Part shown: one piece after another, positions 25,404 through 34,444 of the stretch
Numbering within the stretch: the first letter of the stretch is position 1
Layout of the letters: each line of letters starts with the position of its first letter
The notes under the pieces: generated by a model
Databases searched by the model: none
Told to the model about the DNA's origin: nothing
Seen by the model: only the letters and a program-made list of their open reading frames with translations
Made by a program: the position numbers and the translations under genes
Assembly: GCF_023028105.1 (NCBI RefSeq)
Contig: NZ_CP095491.1
Location: forward strand, 620,001 to 684,000
Reading direction: 5' to 3'
From: Halosolutus gelatinilyticus
GTDB lineage: Archaea; Halobacteriota; Halobacteria; Halobacteriales; Natrialbaceae
Length of the DNA: 64,000 nt

Positions 25404-25418
25404 CCTCACTAGTGTGGG
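25404..25418 (-). promoter_or_regulatory. bop-type UAS-like element (Bat site candidate) at crtB
   Basis: The minus strand reads CCCACACTAGTGAGG, 8 nt upstream of the TATA box. The Halobacterium bop-regulon activator site is recalled as ACC(C)NACTAGTTNGG; 10 of 13 specified bases agree here, including all of ACTAGT and the final GG. The core CACTAGTG is also a perfect palindrome. CTAG is generally rare in haloarchaeal DNA, which makes chance less likely. Bat is known to activate crtB1 in Halobacterium. Binding here is inference. Confidence 0.5.
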
Positions 25419-25471
25419 TAACTCTCTCGCCGTCGAACGAGTTCCGCCGCCCGCAGTCGATCGCGGCCCCG

Positions 25472-26707
25472 CTACGCGAGCAGTTCGTCGCGCAGCATCG
25501 GGATGAACGTTCCAATGTCGGTGACAAGCCCGATCGCCTGCGCGCTCCCCCGGTCGAGCAACTGGGTGACGGTGGCGGGGTTGATGTCGACGCAGACGGT
25601 CTTCGTCGTCGACGGCAGACAGTTGCCGACGGCGACCGAGTGCAACAGCGTCGAGAGCATGAGCACGAGGTCCGCCTCGTGGGCTTGTTCGCGGATCGCG
25701 TTCTGGGCCTCGATCGCGTCGGTGATCGTGTCTGGAAGCGGGCCGTCGTCGCGGATCGAGCCCGCGAGGACGTACGGAACGTCGTTTCGGACGCACTCGT
25801 ACATCACCCCCTCGTCGACGATGCCCGCCTCGACGGCCTCCGCGATGCCGCCGACGCGGACGATCTCGCTGATCGTGTAAATGTGGTGTTTGTGCCCCTT
25901 CCGCGGGTGTTCGAGCGACTCGGTGTCGACGCCGAGCGACGTGCCGTACAGGTCCCGCTCCAGGTCGTGGACGGCGAACCCGTTGCCGGCGGACAGCGCG
26001 TCGACGTAGCCCGCGCCGACGAGCTCCGCGAGGGCGTCGCGACCGCCGGAGTGGACGATCGCCGGGCCGCAGACGACGAGCACGGTCCCCTCGCCCTTCC
26101 GAACCTCGCGCATCTCGTCGGCAATCTCCTCGATCAGCGAGGCCGACGGGCGTTCGCTCGAAACGCCGCCCTGCATGAAGCCGAACGACCCGCTGCCGTT
26201 GCGCGGTCGTTCCGGCGGTTCGACGCGAATGCCCGTTTCGCCGGTGACGACGAGATCGCCCTCCTCGACGGCGTTGAGGACTTTCGTGAAGACGCGGGGA
26301 TCGTCCCCGCCCTCGCCGCTCGGTTCGACCACCAGGGCGCAGTCCATCTCGATGTCCTCGACTTCGACCCACCGGCCCTCGACGCGGACGTAGGTCGGGT
26401 GGTTCGTCGTCGAGTAGAAATCGACGGGCACGACCTGGTCCTCCGGGGCGGCCTCGAGCGTGGCGTCGCGGGGATCGGCCACGGTCGCCCCCTGCTGGTT
26501 GAGTTCGTGGACGATCGTCCGCAGGGTTTCCTCGGTGTCGGCCAGCACCCGCATCCGACAGTACGTCTCCGCGTGTTTGTGGCGGCCGACCTCGAACTCC
26601 TCGACCTCGAACTCGCCGCCCATGTCCATCACGATCCCGAAACACTCGCCCATCGTCCCCGAATCGATGATGTGGCCCTCGAGTTCGACGGTGCGCGAAA
26701 CTGTCAT
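25472..26707 (-). CDS. TIGR00300 family protein (LOR/SDH; ornithine cyclodeaminase-like)
   Basis: 411 residues from ATG 26705-26707; MTVSRTVELEGHIIDSGTMG is the usual start. Residues 1-100 match the LOR/SDH N-terminal domain, and the remainder a Rossmann-like domain with VVCGPAIVHSGGRDALAEL, LLSTLLHSVAVGNCLP and the end LVTDIGTFIPMLRDELL. Archaeal members are annotated as ornithine cyclodeaminases making proline, and homologous domains occur in cyanobacterial ArgZ/AgrE with arginine-guanidine hydrolysis in a separate domain. Which activity applies is not settled by sequence. A long untranslated leader is likely, since the nearest TATA-like site lies about 120 nt upstream. Confidence 0.9.
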   Translation of the reverse strand: MTVSRTVELEGHIIDSGTMGECFGIVMDMGGEFEVEEFEVGRHKHAETYCRMRVLADTEETLRTIVHELNQQGATVADPRDATLEAAPEDQVVPVDFYSTTNHPTYVRVEGRWVEVEDIEMDCALVVEPSGEGGDDPRVFTKVLNAVEEGDLVVTGETGIRVEPPERPRNGSGSFGFMQGGVSSERPSASLIEEIADEMREVRKGEGTVLVVCGPAIVHSGGRDALAELVGAGYVDALSAGNGFAVHDLERDLYGTSLGVDTESLEHPRKGHKHHIYTISEIVRVGGIAEAVEAGIVDEGVMYECVRNDVPYVLAGSIRDDGPLPDTITDAIEAQNAIREQAHEADLVLMLSTLLHSVAVGNCLPSTTKTVCVDINPATVTQLLDRGSAQAIGLVTDIGTFIPMLRDELLA

Positions 26708-26887
26708 CGGCGGTGGTTGGCGACCGACGACCGTGAATGTGTGCGTTCTCCGCCGGCGAAGCGCGTCGTCTCCCCGATCGCTGCGGGTCCGCCCTCGGTC
26801 GGTCGACACGAACCGATCGCCGATGAAAATGATAATTCACGTAACACTTTTTACGGCGTTCGTAGACAACCACCACGGAGATCACCT

Positions 26888-27451
26888 GTGTCGGGACACC
26901 AATCCAGTTCGAAGACGGCGGAGTTGTGGATCCGGTCGTTCGCGCCTGCGTCCGCGGGACCGACTCGCGAACGCGCACTCGAGCGGCTCGACTCCCTCGA
27001 GTCGGCCCCGTCGATCGACGCGGTAACGGTCGACGGCTGGGGGCCGGAGTTCGAACGGACCGAGCACGTCCGACGGATTCCCCAGCTGCGCAAGATCGAG
27101 GACCGGGTTCGGACGTTCGAATCGTGGGCGGCCCGAACCGGCCGCAGTCTGCAGCCGTTTTTCCGACGGCGCCGCGTCGAATCCGCGATCACGGGCGAGC
27201 GACGCGACGTTCGCCGGCTCCCGACGATCGCGCTCGCGGAGTTCGTCGACGACGAACTCGTCCACGTCGCGCCCTGTCGCGATGGCGAGCGAACGATCGA
27301 CGTCTTCGACCGTCTCGACGCCCTCGAACGCGGCGAGGCGGTGGATCCGGTTGTCACGTACGAGGAGAAGCGACACCGCGAGGAAGCGATCTCCGACCGG
27401 ACGCGGCCGTCGACCGACGGCCCCCGACCGCCGTCGCCCGGGTCGAACTGA
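26888..27451 (+). CDS. haloarchaeal HTH-domain protein
   Basis: 187 residues from GTG 26888, 30-40 nt after the AT-rich CACTTTTTACG. The section AELWIRSFAPASAGPTRERA, a variable VDGWGPEFER segment and TFESWAARTGRSLQPFFRRR belong to a family of haloarchaeal proteins labelled HTH-domain proteins. The C-terminal half (LPTIALAEFVDDELVHVAPC) looks like a small beta domain, followed by an Arg/Pro-rich tail. No DNA-binding residues can be pinned down by eye. Likely a regulator or adaptor; target unknown. Confidence 0.78.
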   Translation: MSGHQSSSKTAELWIRSFAPASAGPTRERALERLDSLESAPSIDAVTVDGWGPEFERTEHVRRIPQLRKIEDRVRTFESWAARTGRSLQPFFRRRRVESAITGERRDVRRLPTIALAEFVDDELVHVAPCRDGERTIDVFDRLDALERGEAVDPVVTYEEKRHREEAISDRTRPSTDGPRPPSPGSN

Positions 27452-27620
27452 TCCGTTCCGATGTCACGCGCAACCCTGTCACGCCCGATCGCGGCCCGAT
27501 CGGCGGTCGAGTACCGATGAGCGACGCGTAACCGCGATCGGGCGATCCGCGGCCGACGAGTGACCGCACCGGCCGCCCGCTGCGCCGGTCGGCCGCTGCA
27601 CCGACTGCGTCGAGGACGAA

Positions 27621-27628
27621 CTTATATG
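27621..27628 (+). promoter_or_regulatory. TATA box of the 27653 gene
   Basis: CTTATATG centred 28 nt before ATG 27653. It supports that internal ATG over an upstream one at 27626. Confidence 0.55.
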
Positions 27629-27652
27629 CGACTCAATAGCATAAGACCGGAT

Positions 27653-27814
27653 ATGGCAGGCGAATCAGCCACGATCGGGTGCTCGCGCTGTCGAAACTGC
27701 GGTTTCGAAGCGCCGGGAGGGGCGGACGAGTGGCAGCGGATCGACGTGCCGAAACTGGGTCGGATGACCCAGTGTCCCAACTGCGAGAGCACCGACGTGA
27801 TCACGCAACGGTAG
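27653..27814 (+). CDS. 53-residue zinc-finger-like protein
   Basis: Tiny protein with Cys10, Cys13 and Cys16 in CSRCRNCGFEAPGG and Cys41, Cys44 in CPNCESTDVI. Two CxxC pairs at this distance suit one zinc ribbon, with an extra cysteine. The TATA box fixes the start. Proteins like this are abundant in haloarchaea; most have no assigned function, some act as RNA- or protein-binding accessory factors. It stands alone. Confidence 0.8.
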   Translation: MAGESATIGCSRCRNCGFEAPGGADEWQRIDVPKLGRMTQCPNCESTDVITQR

Positions 27815-27953
27815 TCGCGTGCGCCGGTACCGGTCGACTCCTCCGCCAGCATCGGCAGCGATCGTCGGCGAGAGCGGCGGCGATCGCGCCGCGACGGCGA
27901 TCGACGCGGTTGCAGGCAGCACCCTTTTCGACGCCAGCGCCACACCACCGGAC

Positions 27954-28175
27954 ATGTCCAACGACCGACCGACGGCCGACGAACTGCGCCAGGGACTCAC
28001 CGTCGAGATCGTTCAGGGCGACCAGGACGTCGAATCGACGGATCGAGAGCCGATCATCGGCGAGATCGGGACGATCTACGGGGACGAGCCCGAGGGACCG
28101 CAAGTCGAACTGAAAAGCGGCGTGGTCGGCCACGTCCAGTCGATCGTCCACGACGAGTCGTCGACGCGGGGGTGA
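27954..28175 (+). CDS. YwbE family protein (DUF2196)
   Basis: 73 residues from ATG 27954. The pattern RQGLTVEIVQGDQDVESTDR then IGEIGTIYGDEPEGPQVELK and the end GVVGHVQSIVHDE is that of the YwbE/DUF2196 family, a small beta-barrel-like protein. Bacillus YwbE has no established role. The short acidic N-terminus (NDRPTADEL) is a haloarchaeal adaptation. The following BrkB gene starts 95 nt on. Confidence 0.87.
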   Translation: MSNDRPTADELRQGLTVEIVQGDQDVESTDREPIIGEIGTIYGDEPEGPQVELKSGVVGHVQSIVHDESSTRG

Positions 28176-28270
28176 GTGCGAGTCGACCGGCACGCTCCAC
28201 TTCGGCGGCGTGGTAAATCGAGTACTACTGCCGGCCGAAGCGATTTCCGCCGAGCCGTCGTCACCCCGAT

Positions 28271-29125
28271 ATGGCCGACCCCGGGTTGGTCACGCTCGTC
28301 CGAGACGTCACGGCGGTCGCCCGCGAACGCCAGATCAGCGTCACGTCCGCGGGCCTCGCCTACCACGCGTTCAACACGCTCGTTCCGATCGTCATCCTGC
28401 TGCTCGTCGGCGCCGCGCTCGTCGACGCGTTCGACCCTCTCGTCCGAGCGATCGAGTCGGCGACGGGATTCGAGGGCGCGGCGACGGACGACGGGCTAGA
28501 GGGGATGACTGGCGACGGGAGCGCCGCCTTGATTCGGGCGGCCGTCCTGGCACTCCTCATCTTGCTGTGGAGCGCGATTCGTCTGTTTCAGGCGGTCAAC
28601 AGCGCCTTCACCGACGTCTACGGCGCCAGAGAGGAGCAATCCTACGTTACCAACGCCGTGACGGTCACGATCGTGACCGTTCTCAACGCCGCGCTCGTCG
28701 CGACGACGCTCGCGGTCGGCGTCGCGCTGGTCGGCATCGTCGGCGTGAGCCTCTCGGTCCTCAGCAGCGGCGTGCCGGCCGCCGCGGCCAGCAGCCTGCT
28801 CCTCGCGGCGCTCCTGTGCGGACTGTTCCTCCCGATGTACTACCTCTTTCCCCAGTCCGACGTCTCGATCCGGGAGGTGCTCCCCGGGACGGCGTTCGCC
28901 GCGCTCTCGTGGACCGCGCTGGCGATCGGGTTCCGAATCTACGTCGCGACCTCCGAGAGCGTCGCGCTGTTCGGGATCGCCGGCGCGATCCTACTGATCC
29001 TCACGTGGGTCTACCTCGGCGGCCTTTGCCTGCTGCTGGGCGCCGTCCTGAACGCCGTCCTCGCCGACCGGGTCGAACCCGAAGCGCAGTGGGTTCCGAT
29101 GCGAACGGTGCTGGCGGACGACTGA
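28271..29125 (+). CDS. YihY/BrkB family membrane protein
   Basis: 284 residues. N-terminal RERQISVTSAGLAYHAFNTL, then membrane helix LVPIVILLLVGAALVDAFDP, and the family pattern of six helices: AVLALLILLWSAIRLFQAVN, VTVTIVTVLNAALVATTLAV, SLLLAALLCGLFLPMYYLFP, LPGTAFAALSWTALAIGFRI and GIAGAILLILTWVYLGGLCL. The phrase FQAVNSAFTDVYGARE is typical of the group. YihY proteins were once mislabelled RNase BN; transport of an unknown substrate is the usual idea. No neighbour gives a hint. Confidence 0.92.
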   Translation: MADPGLVTLVRDVTAVARERQISVTSAGLAYHAFNTLVPIVILLLVGAALVDAFDPLVRAIESATGFEGAATDDGLEGMTGDGSAALIRAAVLALLILLWSAIRLFQAVNSAFTDVYGAREEQSYVTNAVTVTIVTVLNAALVATTLAVGVALVGIVGVSLSVLSSGVPAAAASSLLLAALLCGLFLPMYYLFPQSDVSIREVLPGTAFAALSWTALAIGFRIYVATSESVALFGIAGAILLILTWVYLGGLCLLLGAVLNAVLADRVEPEAQWVPMRTVLADD

Positions 29126-29154
29126 CGCGAGGTCGTCGGCGATCGCCGGAACCG

Positions 29155-29817
29155 TCAGCGCTCCGCCCCGGCGGTTCGAACCGCGTCGTAGACCGTCCGC
29201 GCCCGCGTCTCGCCGATCCCGTCGATCGCCGTCAGGTCCTCGGGGGTCGCCTCGAGCAGGGCCTCGATCGTCGGGTACGCCTCGTACAGCGCCGCGGCGA
29301 GTTCGGGGCCGATTCCGTCGATGCAGCCGTACATCCGCTTCGTCGTCGGTTCCCGCTTGCTCGGAACCGCGCCGACGGGAAGGCGGCGTGCCGACGGCTC
29401 CTCAACGTGTTTTCGAGCCAGGCGGATCGCGTAGTCGACCAGGCGCGCGCGATCGGTACAGGGGATCACCGGAATCGAGAGCCGCGCCGTGATCGAGGCC
29501 ATCGAACCGCGGATCGCCGCCGGATCGACCCCCGTGTTCAGTGCCTCGAGGTCGTCGAAGTCCCCTTCGACGAGGACGTAGGCGTGGTCGTAGGCCTCGC
29601 CGAGTCGGGCGGCCTGATCGTAGAGGTCGGGGCCGGACCGGGCCATCACTCCGTTGACGAAGTCCCGAAGCGTCTTGCGCTCGATCCCGACGGCGTCGAC
29701 GGCGAGGTCGCCGGCCGAGAGCCGATCGACGGCGACCCCCGACACGTCGGGATGCGCCCGAACGGCCGCGGCGACGCCGGCGGGTTCCCGATCGTCGACC
29801 GTGACGGCGACGCGCAT
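29155..29817 (-). CDS. ERCC4-domain structure-specific nuclease with HhH tail
   Basis: 220 residues. ERCC4/XPF nuclease core: VTVDDREPAGV at 6-16 and GIERKTLRDFVNGVMARSGP with Glu46, Arg47, Lys48 and Asp52 as the catalytic GDX(n)ERKxxxD set. The C-terminal 60 residues form tandem helix-hairpin-helix motifs (YGCIDGIGPELAAALYEAYP and LTAIDGIGETRARTVYDAVR) for DNA binding. This corresponds to the nuclease half of Hef, or a Mus81-like minimal enzyme, acting on branched DNA at forks. There is no helicase domain. The start is ATG 29815-29817. Confidence 0.93.
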   Translation of the reverse strand: MRVAVTVDDREPAGVAAAVRAHPDVSGVAVDRLSAGDLAVDAVGIERKTLRDFVNGVMARSGPDLYDQAARLGEAYDHAYVLVEGDFDDLEALNTGVDPAAIRGSMASITARLSIPVIPCTDRARLVDYAIRLARKHVEEPSARRLPVGAVPSKREPTTKRMYGCIDGIGPELAAALYEAYPTIEALLEATPEDLTAIDGIGETRARTVYDAVRTAGAER

Positions 29818-29918
29818 ACGGGGTCCTACAGCGTCGAACGGGGAACGGCTGTCGGTATTCGATTGCGGGCGGGCGCAAACCGATGCATTCTATCCGGATC
29901 ATTCTGTAGGTACGTCGA

Positions 29919-32816
29919 ATGGTTTCCGCACGGACCCGCGACGGGACCCGGCTCCTCGTCGTCGGACTCGGAAGGGACGGCGAGCGCGCTTTCGAAGCCG
30001 ACGCCGCGGACGCGATCGACGCCGTCCCGACGGCGGCCGCGGCGATCGAGACGGTCGACAGGCGATCGATCGACTGCCTCGTGACCGCACACGAATTGCC
30101 GGACGGAACCGGACTGGAGGTGCTCGACTCGGTCCGCGAGCGCGATCCGGACCTCCCTGTTGTGCTCTCGCCAGCCGACGGGAGCGAGTCGCTCGCGAGC
30201 GACGCGGTCGCCGCGAACGTCACCGAGTACGTCCCCCGCGACGAGGGGCTCGAAGCGCTCGCGGCCGCCGTCGATCGGGCGCTGGATCGCGGTCGCGATC
30301 GCCGGCGGCGGAGGGCACGGGCCCGCCAGCTCGAGGCGATCTTCGCGGACCCGGAGACGTACTCGTGGGTGCTCGAGCCCGACGGGCGGGTTCGCCGGGC
30401 CAGCGAGAGCGCGCTCGAGGCGATCGACGCCACCGACGACGACGTTCAGGGGCGACGGTTCTGGGCCGTGCCGTGGTGGGACGGTCCCGAGAGCAGAGAC
30501 GGGCGATCGGCGATCCGGAGCGCGGTCGAGTGCGCGGCCGACGGGACGGTCGCTCACCGGGAACTGACCCACGCCGGATCCGGCGAAGAAGAAGACCCGC
30601 GTGCCTTCGAAGTGACGATCCGTCCGGTTCGAGACGGATCGGGCGCGATCGTGTCGCTGCTGGCGCAGGCCACCGACGTCACCGAACGGGTCCGCCTCGA
30701 GGCGGAACTCCGCGAATCCGAGGAACTCCACCGGGTGACGCTGAACAACATGACCGACACCGTCCTCATCACGAACGACGAGGGCGAGTTCACCTACGTC
30801 TGTCCGAACGTCCACTTCATCTTCGGCTACACCGACGACGAGATCCGCGAGATGGGGACGATCGACGAGTTGCTCGCGTCGGACCTGTTCGATCGCGAGC
30901 GCCTCGCCGCGGCGGGCGTGCTCACCAACATCGAGTGCACGGCGACCGACAAGGCGGGCCGGGAGCACACGCTCCTGGTCAACGTCCGCGAGGTCTCGAT
31001 CCAGGGCGGGACGCTCCTCTACAGCTGTCGCGATATCACGAAGCGAAAGCGCCGCGAGGAGGCGCTGACCGCGTTGCACCGGACCGCTCGCGAACTGCTC
31101 TACGCCGAGACCGACCGTGAGATCGCCGATCGGATCGTCGAGGATACCACGGACGTGCTCGACGTCCCGGCCAGCGCCGCGTTCCTCTTCGACACCGACG
31201 AGAACGTGTTGCGGCCGGCCGCCGCCTCGACGGCGATGGACCGGTTGCACGGCCCGCTGTCGTCCAGACGGGCCAACGCGGAGACGATCGCCGGCCGGGT
31301 CTTCGTCGAGGGAGGACACCGGTTCTTCGGCGACGTTCGCGACGCGCCGGCGCTGTCGGATCCGACGACGGACGTGCGAAGCGCTGGGTTCGTCCCGCTC
31401 GGCGATCACGGGGTCTTCGTCGCCGGCTCGCCCGAGATCGACGCCTTCGACGAGGTGACGCGAGAGGTGACGGACCTGCTCGCGGCGACGGCGGAGGCGG
31501 CGCTCGACCGGGTCGCCCGCGAGCGGACGCTGCGCGAACGCGATCGGGAACTCAAGCGACAGAACCGCCAGCTGAGCCGCCTGGACCGGATGAACGAGAT
31601 CATCCGCGAGATCGACCAGGCGCTGGTCGGCGCCGAAACCCGCGAGGAGATCGAGACGGCCGTCTGCGAGCGGCTCACGTCGGCCGATCGGTTCTCGTTC
31701 GCCTGGATCGGCGCGCTCGATACCGCGGCCGATCGCCTCGAGTCGAGCGCCCACAGCGGAACGGAACGGGGACAGGACTACCTCGACGCCGTCTCGCTCG
31801 CGCTCGCGGACGGTGACGCGGCCGGCGGCGAGCCGTCGGTCGCGACCGCGATCGACCGCGAGGTCACGGTCGTCTCGAACGTGGTCGATCGACTCCACGA
31901 GGAGCCGTGGCGCGAGGCGGCGCTCGCGCGGGATTACCAGTCGATCGTGAGCGTCCCCCTCGCGTACGACGAGTTTACCTACGGCGTCCTGACGGTCTAC
32001 GCCGATCGGCCCGACGCGTTCGACGAGACGATGTGCGCCGTCCTCGCGGAACTCGGCGAGACGATCGCCTCCGCGATCGCGGCGTGCGAGCGCAAACACG
32101 CCCTCCTGACCGACTCCCGGACGCGCCTCGAGTTCGACGTGGCTGACGACGGGTTCGTCTTTGCCCGACTCGCGCGCGAGGTCGATGCCAGGCTCTCGTT
32201 CGACGGCGGCGTCCGGCAGCGAGAGGACGGCGCGTCCGTATTCGTAACCGTCGACGGGACGCCTCCGTCGATCGTCGCGTCCGCCGCCGCGGAACTCGTC
32301 GCCGTCGAGGACGTACGGGTGATCACCGTCAACGGCGACGACGAATCGGCCGACGGCGGCGCCCTCCTCCTCGACCTCTCCCGGCCGTTTCTCGCGCTCC
32401 GGCTCGCGGATCACGGCGCCGTGTTGCGCAGCGTCGAGGCGACGCCGGACCGGACGCGCATCGTCGTCGACGTCCCCAGCACCGTCGACGAACGCAGCAG
32501 CGCGAACGTCGTGTCCAACGCCTTTTCGCGGGTCGAGTTGCGGTCGAAACGCAGCGTCGATCGAGCGTCCGCACACGACCTCCGATCGACGCTGCTCGAT
32601 CGGGTGACCGACCGACAGCTCGAGGTCGTCCAGGTGGCCTATTACGGCGGATACTTCGAATCGCCGCGGGCGAAGTCCGGCGAGGACGTCGCGGAGACGC
32701 TCGGCATCTCGCCGGCCGCGTTCTACCGTCACACCCGGACTGTTCAGCGGAAGCTCTTCGACGTCCTCTTCGAGGAGCTCGGACTTCCGGCAAACCTCTC
32801 GAAACCGGTTGAATAG
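29919..32816 (+). CDS. Bat-like sensor-regulator: degenerate receiver, PAS, PAS, GAF, GAF, HTH_10
   Basis: 965 residues. Residues 10-120 look like a receiver domain, but the phosphorylated Asp position is Ala57 (CLVTAHELPDGTGLEVLD). PAS folds follow at about 135-245 and 250-375 (LNNMTDTVLITNDEGEFTYV, FGYTDDEIREM), then a GAF at about 385-510, a coiled linker (RTLRERDRELKRQNRQLSRL) and a second GAF at about 545-700. About 720-890 is the bacterio-opsin-activator associated domain, and the last 75 residues are HTH_10 (DRQLEVVQVAYYGGYFESPR, TLGISPAAFYRHTRTVQRKL). It probably senses redox, light or a small ligand and acts directly on promoters. Halobacterium Bat has a similar PAS-GAF-HTH order; whether this is the Bat orthologue is unclear. 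Confidence 0.9.
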   Translation: MVSARTRDGTRLLVVGLGRDGERAFEADAADAIDAVPTAAAAIETVDRRSIDCLVTAHELPDGTGLEVLDSVRERDPDLPVVLSPADGSESLASDAVAANVTEYVPRDEGLEALAAAVDRALDRGRDRRRRRARARQLEAIFADPETYSWVLEPDGRVRRASESALEAIDATDDDVQGRRFWAVPWWDGPESRDGRSAIRSAVECAADGTVAHRELTHAGSGEEEDPRAFEVTIRPVRDGSGAIVSLLAQATDVTERVRLEAELRESEELHRVTLNNMTDTVLITNDEGEFTYVCPNVHFIFGYTDDEIREMGTIDELLASDLFDRERLAAAGVLTNIECTATDKAGREHTLLVNVREVSIQGGTLLYSCRDITKRKRREEALTALHRTARELLYAETDREIADRIVEDTTDVLDVPASAAFLFDTDENVLRPAAASTAMDRLHGPLSSRRANAETIAGRVFVEGGHRFFGDVRDAPALSDPTTDVRSAGFVPLGDHGVFVAGSPEIDAFDEVTREVTDLLAATAEAALDRVARERTLRERDRELKRQNRQLSRLDRMNEIIREIDQALVGAETREEIETAVCERLTSADRFSFAWIGALDTAADRLESSAHSGTERGQDYLDAVSLALADGDAAGGEPSVATAIDREVTVVSNVVDRLHEEPWREAALARDYQSIVSVPLAYDEFTYGVLTVYADRPDAFDETMCAVLAELGETIASAIAACERKHALLTDSRTRLEFDVADDGFVFARLAREVDARLSFDGGVRQREDGASVFVTVDGTPPSIVASAAAELVAVEDVRVITVNGDDESADGGALLLDLSRPFLALRLADHGAVLRSVEATPDRTRIVVDVPSTVDERSSANVVSNAFSRVELRSKRSVDRASAHDLRSTLLDRVTDRQLEVVQVAYYGGYFESPRAKSGEDVAETLGISPAAFYRHTRTVQRKLFDVLFEELGLPANLSKPVE

Positions 32817-32930
32817 TGAACCCCCTGGTTAGAGTGACGTTCAGTATCCAATAATCACACTCATCCTAATATCCCTTATAGAATACTAACGCGACGACCG
32901 CCGCAATGCGACACCTATCGTCGCACAACC

Positions 32931-33071
32931 ATGAAAGACGTCAAATTCGATCCCGAAGAGGACTCGACCTACGAGTGTTTCGATTGTGGAACGACCGTCA
33001 GAGCGTCGGCGCCGGGCACGTGTCCGGACTGCGGCTCTGACATGCGTAATCGACGGACGCCGATCGAGTAA
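32931..33071 (+). CDS. rubrerythrin-like zinc-ribbon protein, 46 residues
   Basis: Starts at ATG 32931 ([20 protein letters not shown]) and ends with TAA at 33069-33071, two bases before the glutamate dehydrogenase ATG. Cys16/Cys19 and Cys31/Cys34 make a rubredoxin-like zinc or iron site. It matches the haloarchaeal rubrerythrin-like-domain small proteins; the ferritin-like half of rubrerythrin is absent. Tight spacing suggests one transcript with gdh. AT-rich CCTTATAGAATAC near 32874-32886 may be the shared promoter, with a leader of about 25 nt. Confidence 0.85.
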   Translation: MKDVKFDPEEDSTYECFDCGTTVRASAPGTCPDCGSDMRNRRTPIE

Positions 33072-33073
33072 CG

Positions 33074-34372
33074 ATGGCGTCGCACCACCGTTCGACATCG
33101 ACTTCCGAGCCGCGGTGCTCCGACGGCGAACCGGAGCCGGCGCTCGAAACCGCTCGTCGACAGCTCGATCGGGCCGCCCAGCGGCTCGACATCGACGAGA
33201 CCATCCTCGAACGGCTCAAGCGTCCGAAGAAGGTCCACGAGGTAACCGTCCCGCTCGAGCGCGACGACGGATCGGTCGACGTCTTCACCGGATACCGCGC
33301 CCAGCACGACAGTGTTCGCGGGCCGTACAAGGGCGGACTCCGGTACCACCCCGACGTGACCCGCGACGAGTGCGTCGGACTGGCAATGTGGATGACCTGG
33401 AAGTGCGCCGTCATGGACCTCCCCTTCGGCGGCGCGAAAGGCGGGATCATCGTCGACCCCAAGTCACTGAGCGACGACGAGCGCGAGCGGCTCACGCGTC
33501 GGTTCACCCAGGAGATCCGCGAGGTGATCGGGCCGAACGCGGACATTCCGGCGCCCGACATGGGGACCGACCCGGAGACGATGGCGTGGTTGATGGACGC
33601 CTACAGCATGCAGGAGGGCGAAACCACCCCCGGCGTCGTCACCGGCAAGCCGCCCTCGGTCGGCGGCAGTTACGGTCGCGAGGAAGCCCCCGGCCGCAGC
33701 GTCGCGATCGTCACCCGCGAGACCCTGGACTACTACGACCACCCGATCGAGGAGACGACCGTCGCCGTCCAGGGCTTCGGCAGCGTCGGCGCGAACGCTG
33801 CTCGACTCCTGGACGAGTGGGGCGCGTCCGTCGTCGCCGTCAGCGACGTCAACGGCGCGGTGTACGATCCCGACGGCATCGACGTGGCCGCGATCCCCTC
33901 CCACGACGAGGAGCCCGAGGCCGTCACCGGCGTGACGCGGGGAACCCGTCTCTCGAACGACGACCTGCTCGAACTCGACGTCGACGTGCTCGTCCCGGCG
34001 GCCGTCGGAAACGTCATCACCGAGGAGAACGCCGACGCGGTTCGGGCGGACGTCGTCGTCGAGGGGGCTAACGGCCCGACTACGTTCGGCGGCGACGCGA
34101 TCCTCGCCAAGCGCGGCGTGCCGGTGATCCCCGACATCCTCGCGAACGCGGGTGGGGTCACGGTCAGTTACTTCGAGTGGCTCCAGGACATCAACCGCCG
34201 CAAGTGGAGCCTCGAACGGGTTCAGGAGGAACTCGAGACCGAGATGGTGGCGGCCTGGAACGGCGTGCGAGAAGAAGTCGAACGTCGCGACGTGCCCTGG
34301 CGGGACGCCGCGTACGCTGTCGCCCTCTCGCGGATCACGGAGGCCCACGAGATGCGCGGCCTCTGGCCCTAA
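33074..34372 (+). CDS. gdhB: Glu/Leu/Phe/Val dehydrogenase (glutamate dehydrogenase)
   Basis: 432 residues from ATG 33074. Substrate part: [20 protein letters not shown], with the catalytic lysine in [20 protein letters not shown], and then [20 protein letters not shown]. Rossmann domain: [20 protein letters not shown] and [20 protein letters not shown]. The N-terminal 25 residues are an extra acidic lead. It interconverts glutamate and 2-oxoglutarate plus ammonium; NAD or NADP preference is not clear from the motif. The gene symbol follows common haloarchaeal naming and is tentative. Confidence 0.95.
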   Translation: MASHHRSTSTSEPRCSDGEPEPALETARRQLDRAAQRLDIDETILERLKRPKKVHEVTVPLERDDGSVDVFTGYRAQHDSVRGPYKGGLRYHPDVTRDECVGLAMWMTWKCAVMDLPFGGAKGGIIVDPKSLSDDERERLTRRFTQEIREVIGPNADIPAPDMGTDPETMAWLMDAYSMQEGETTPGVVTGKPPSVGGSYGREEAPGRSVAIVTRETLDYYDHPIEETTVAVQGFGSVGANAARLLDEWGASVVAVSDVNGAVYDPDGIDVAAIPSHDEEPEAVTGVTRGTRLSNDDLLELDVDVLVPAAVGNVITEENADAVRADVVVEGANGPTTFGGDAILAKRGVPVIPDILANAGGVTVSYFEWLQDINRRKWSLERVQEELETEMVAAWNGVREEVERRDVPWRDAAYAVALSRITEAHEMRGLWP

Positions 34373-34444
34373 CGCGGCCTCGCGGCGTCAGATCCGGGGC
34401 CGCATCGAAGTCTTGCGACCCCGACCCGCGGCTCCGTCCGATCG

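Noticed and set aside
25412-26887. Plus-strand extension of the HTH-domain protein through the whole TIGR00300 gene
   Set aside because: The extra 490 codons are antisense to a conserved protein; the GTG at 26888 has an AT-rich promoter element in front of it.
29826-32732. Minus-strand open frame of 968 codons opposite the Bat-like regulator
   Set aside because: Arg/Asp/Val-rich composition typical of antisense reading of GC-rich codons; no domain, while the plus strand has clear PAS, GAF and HTH domains.
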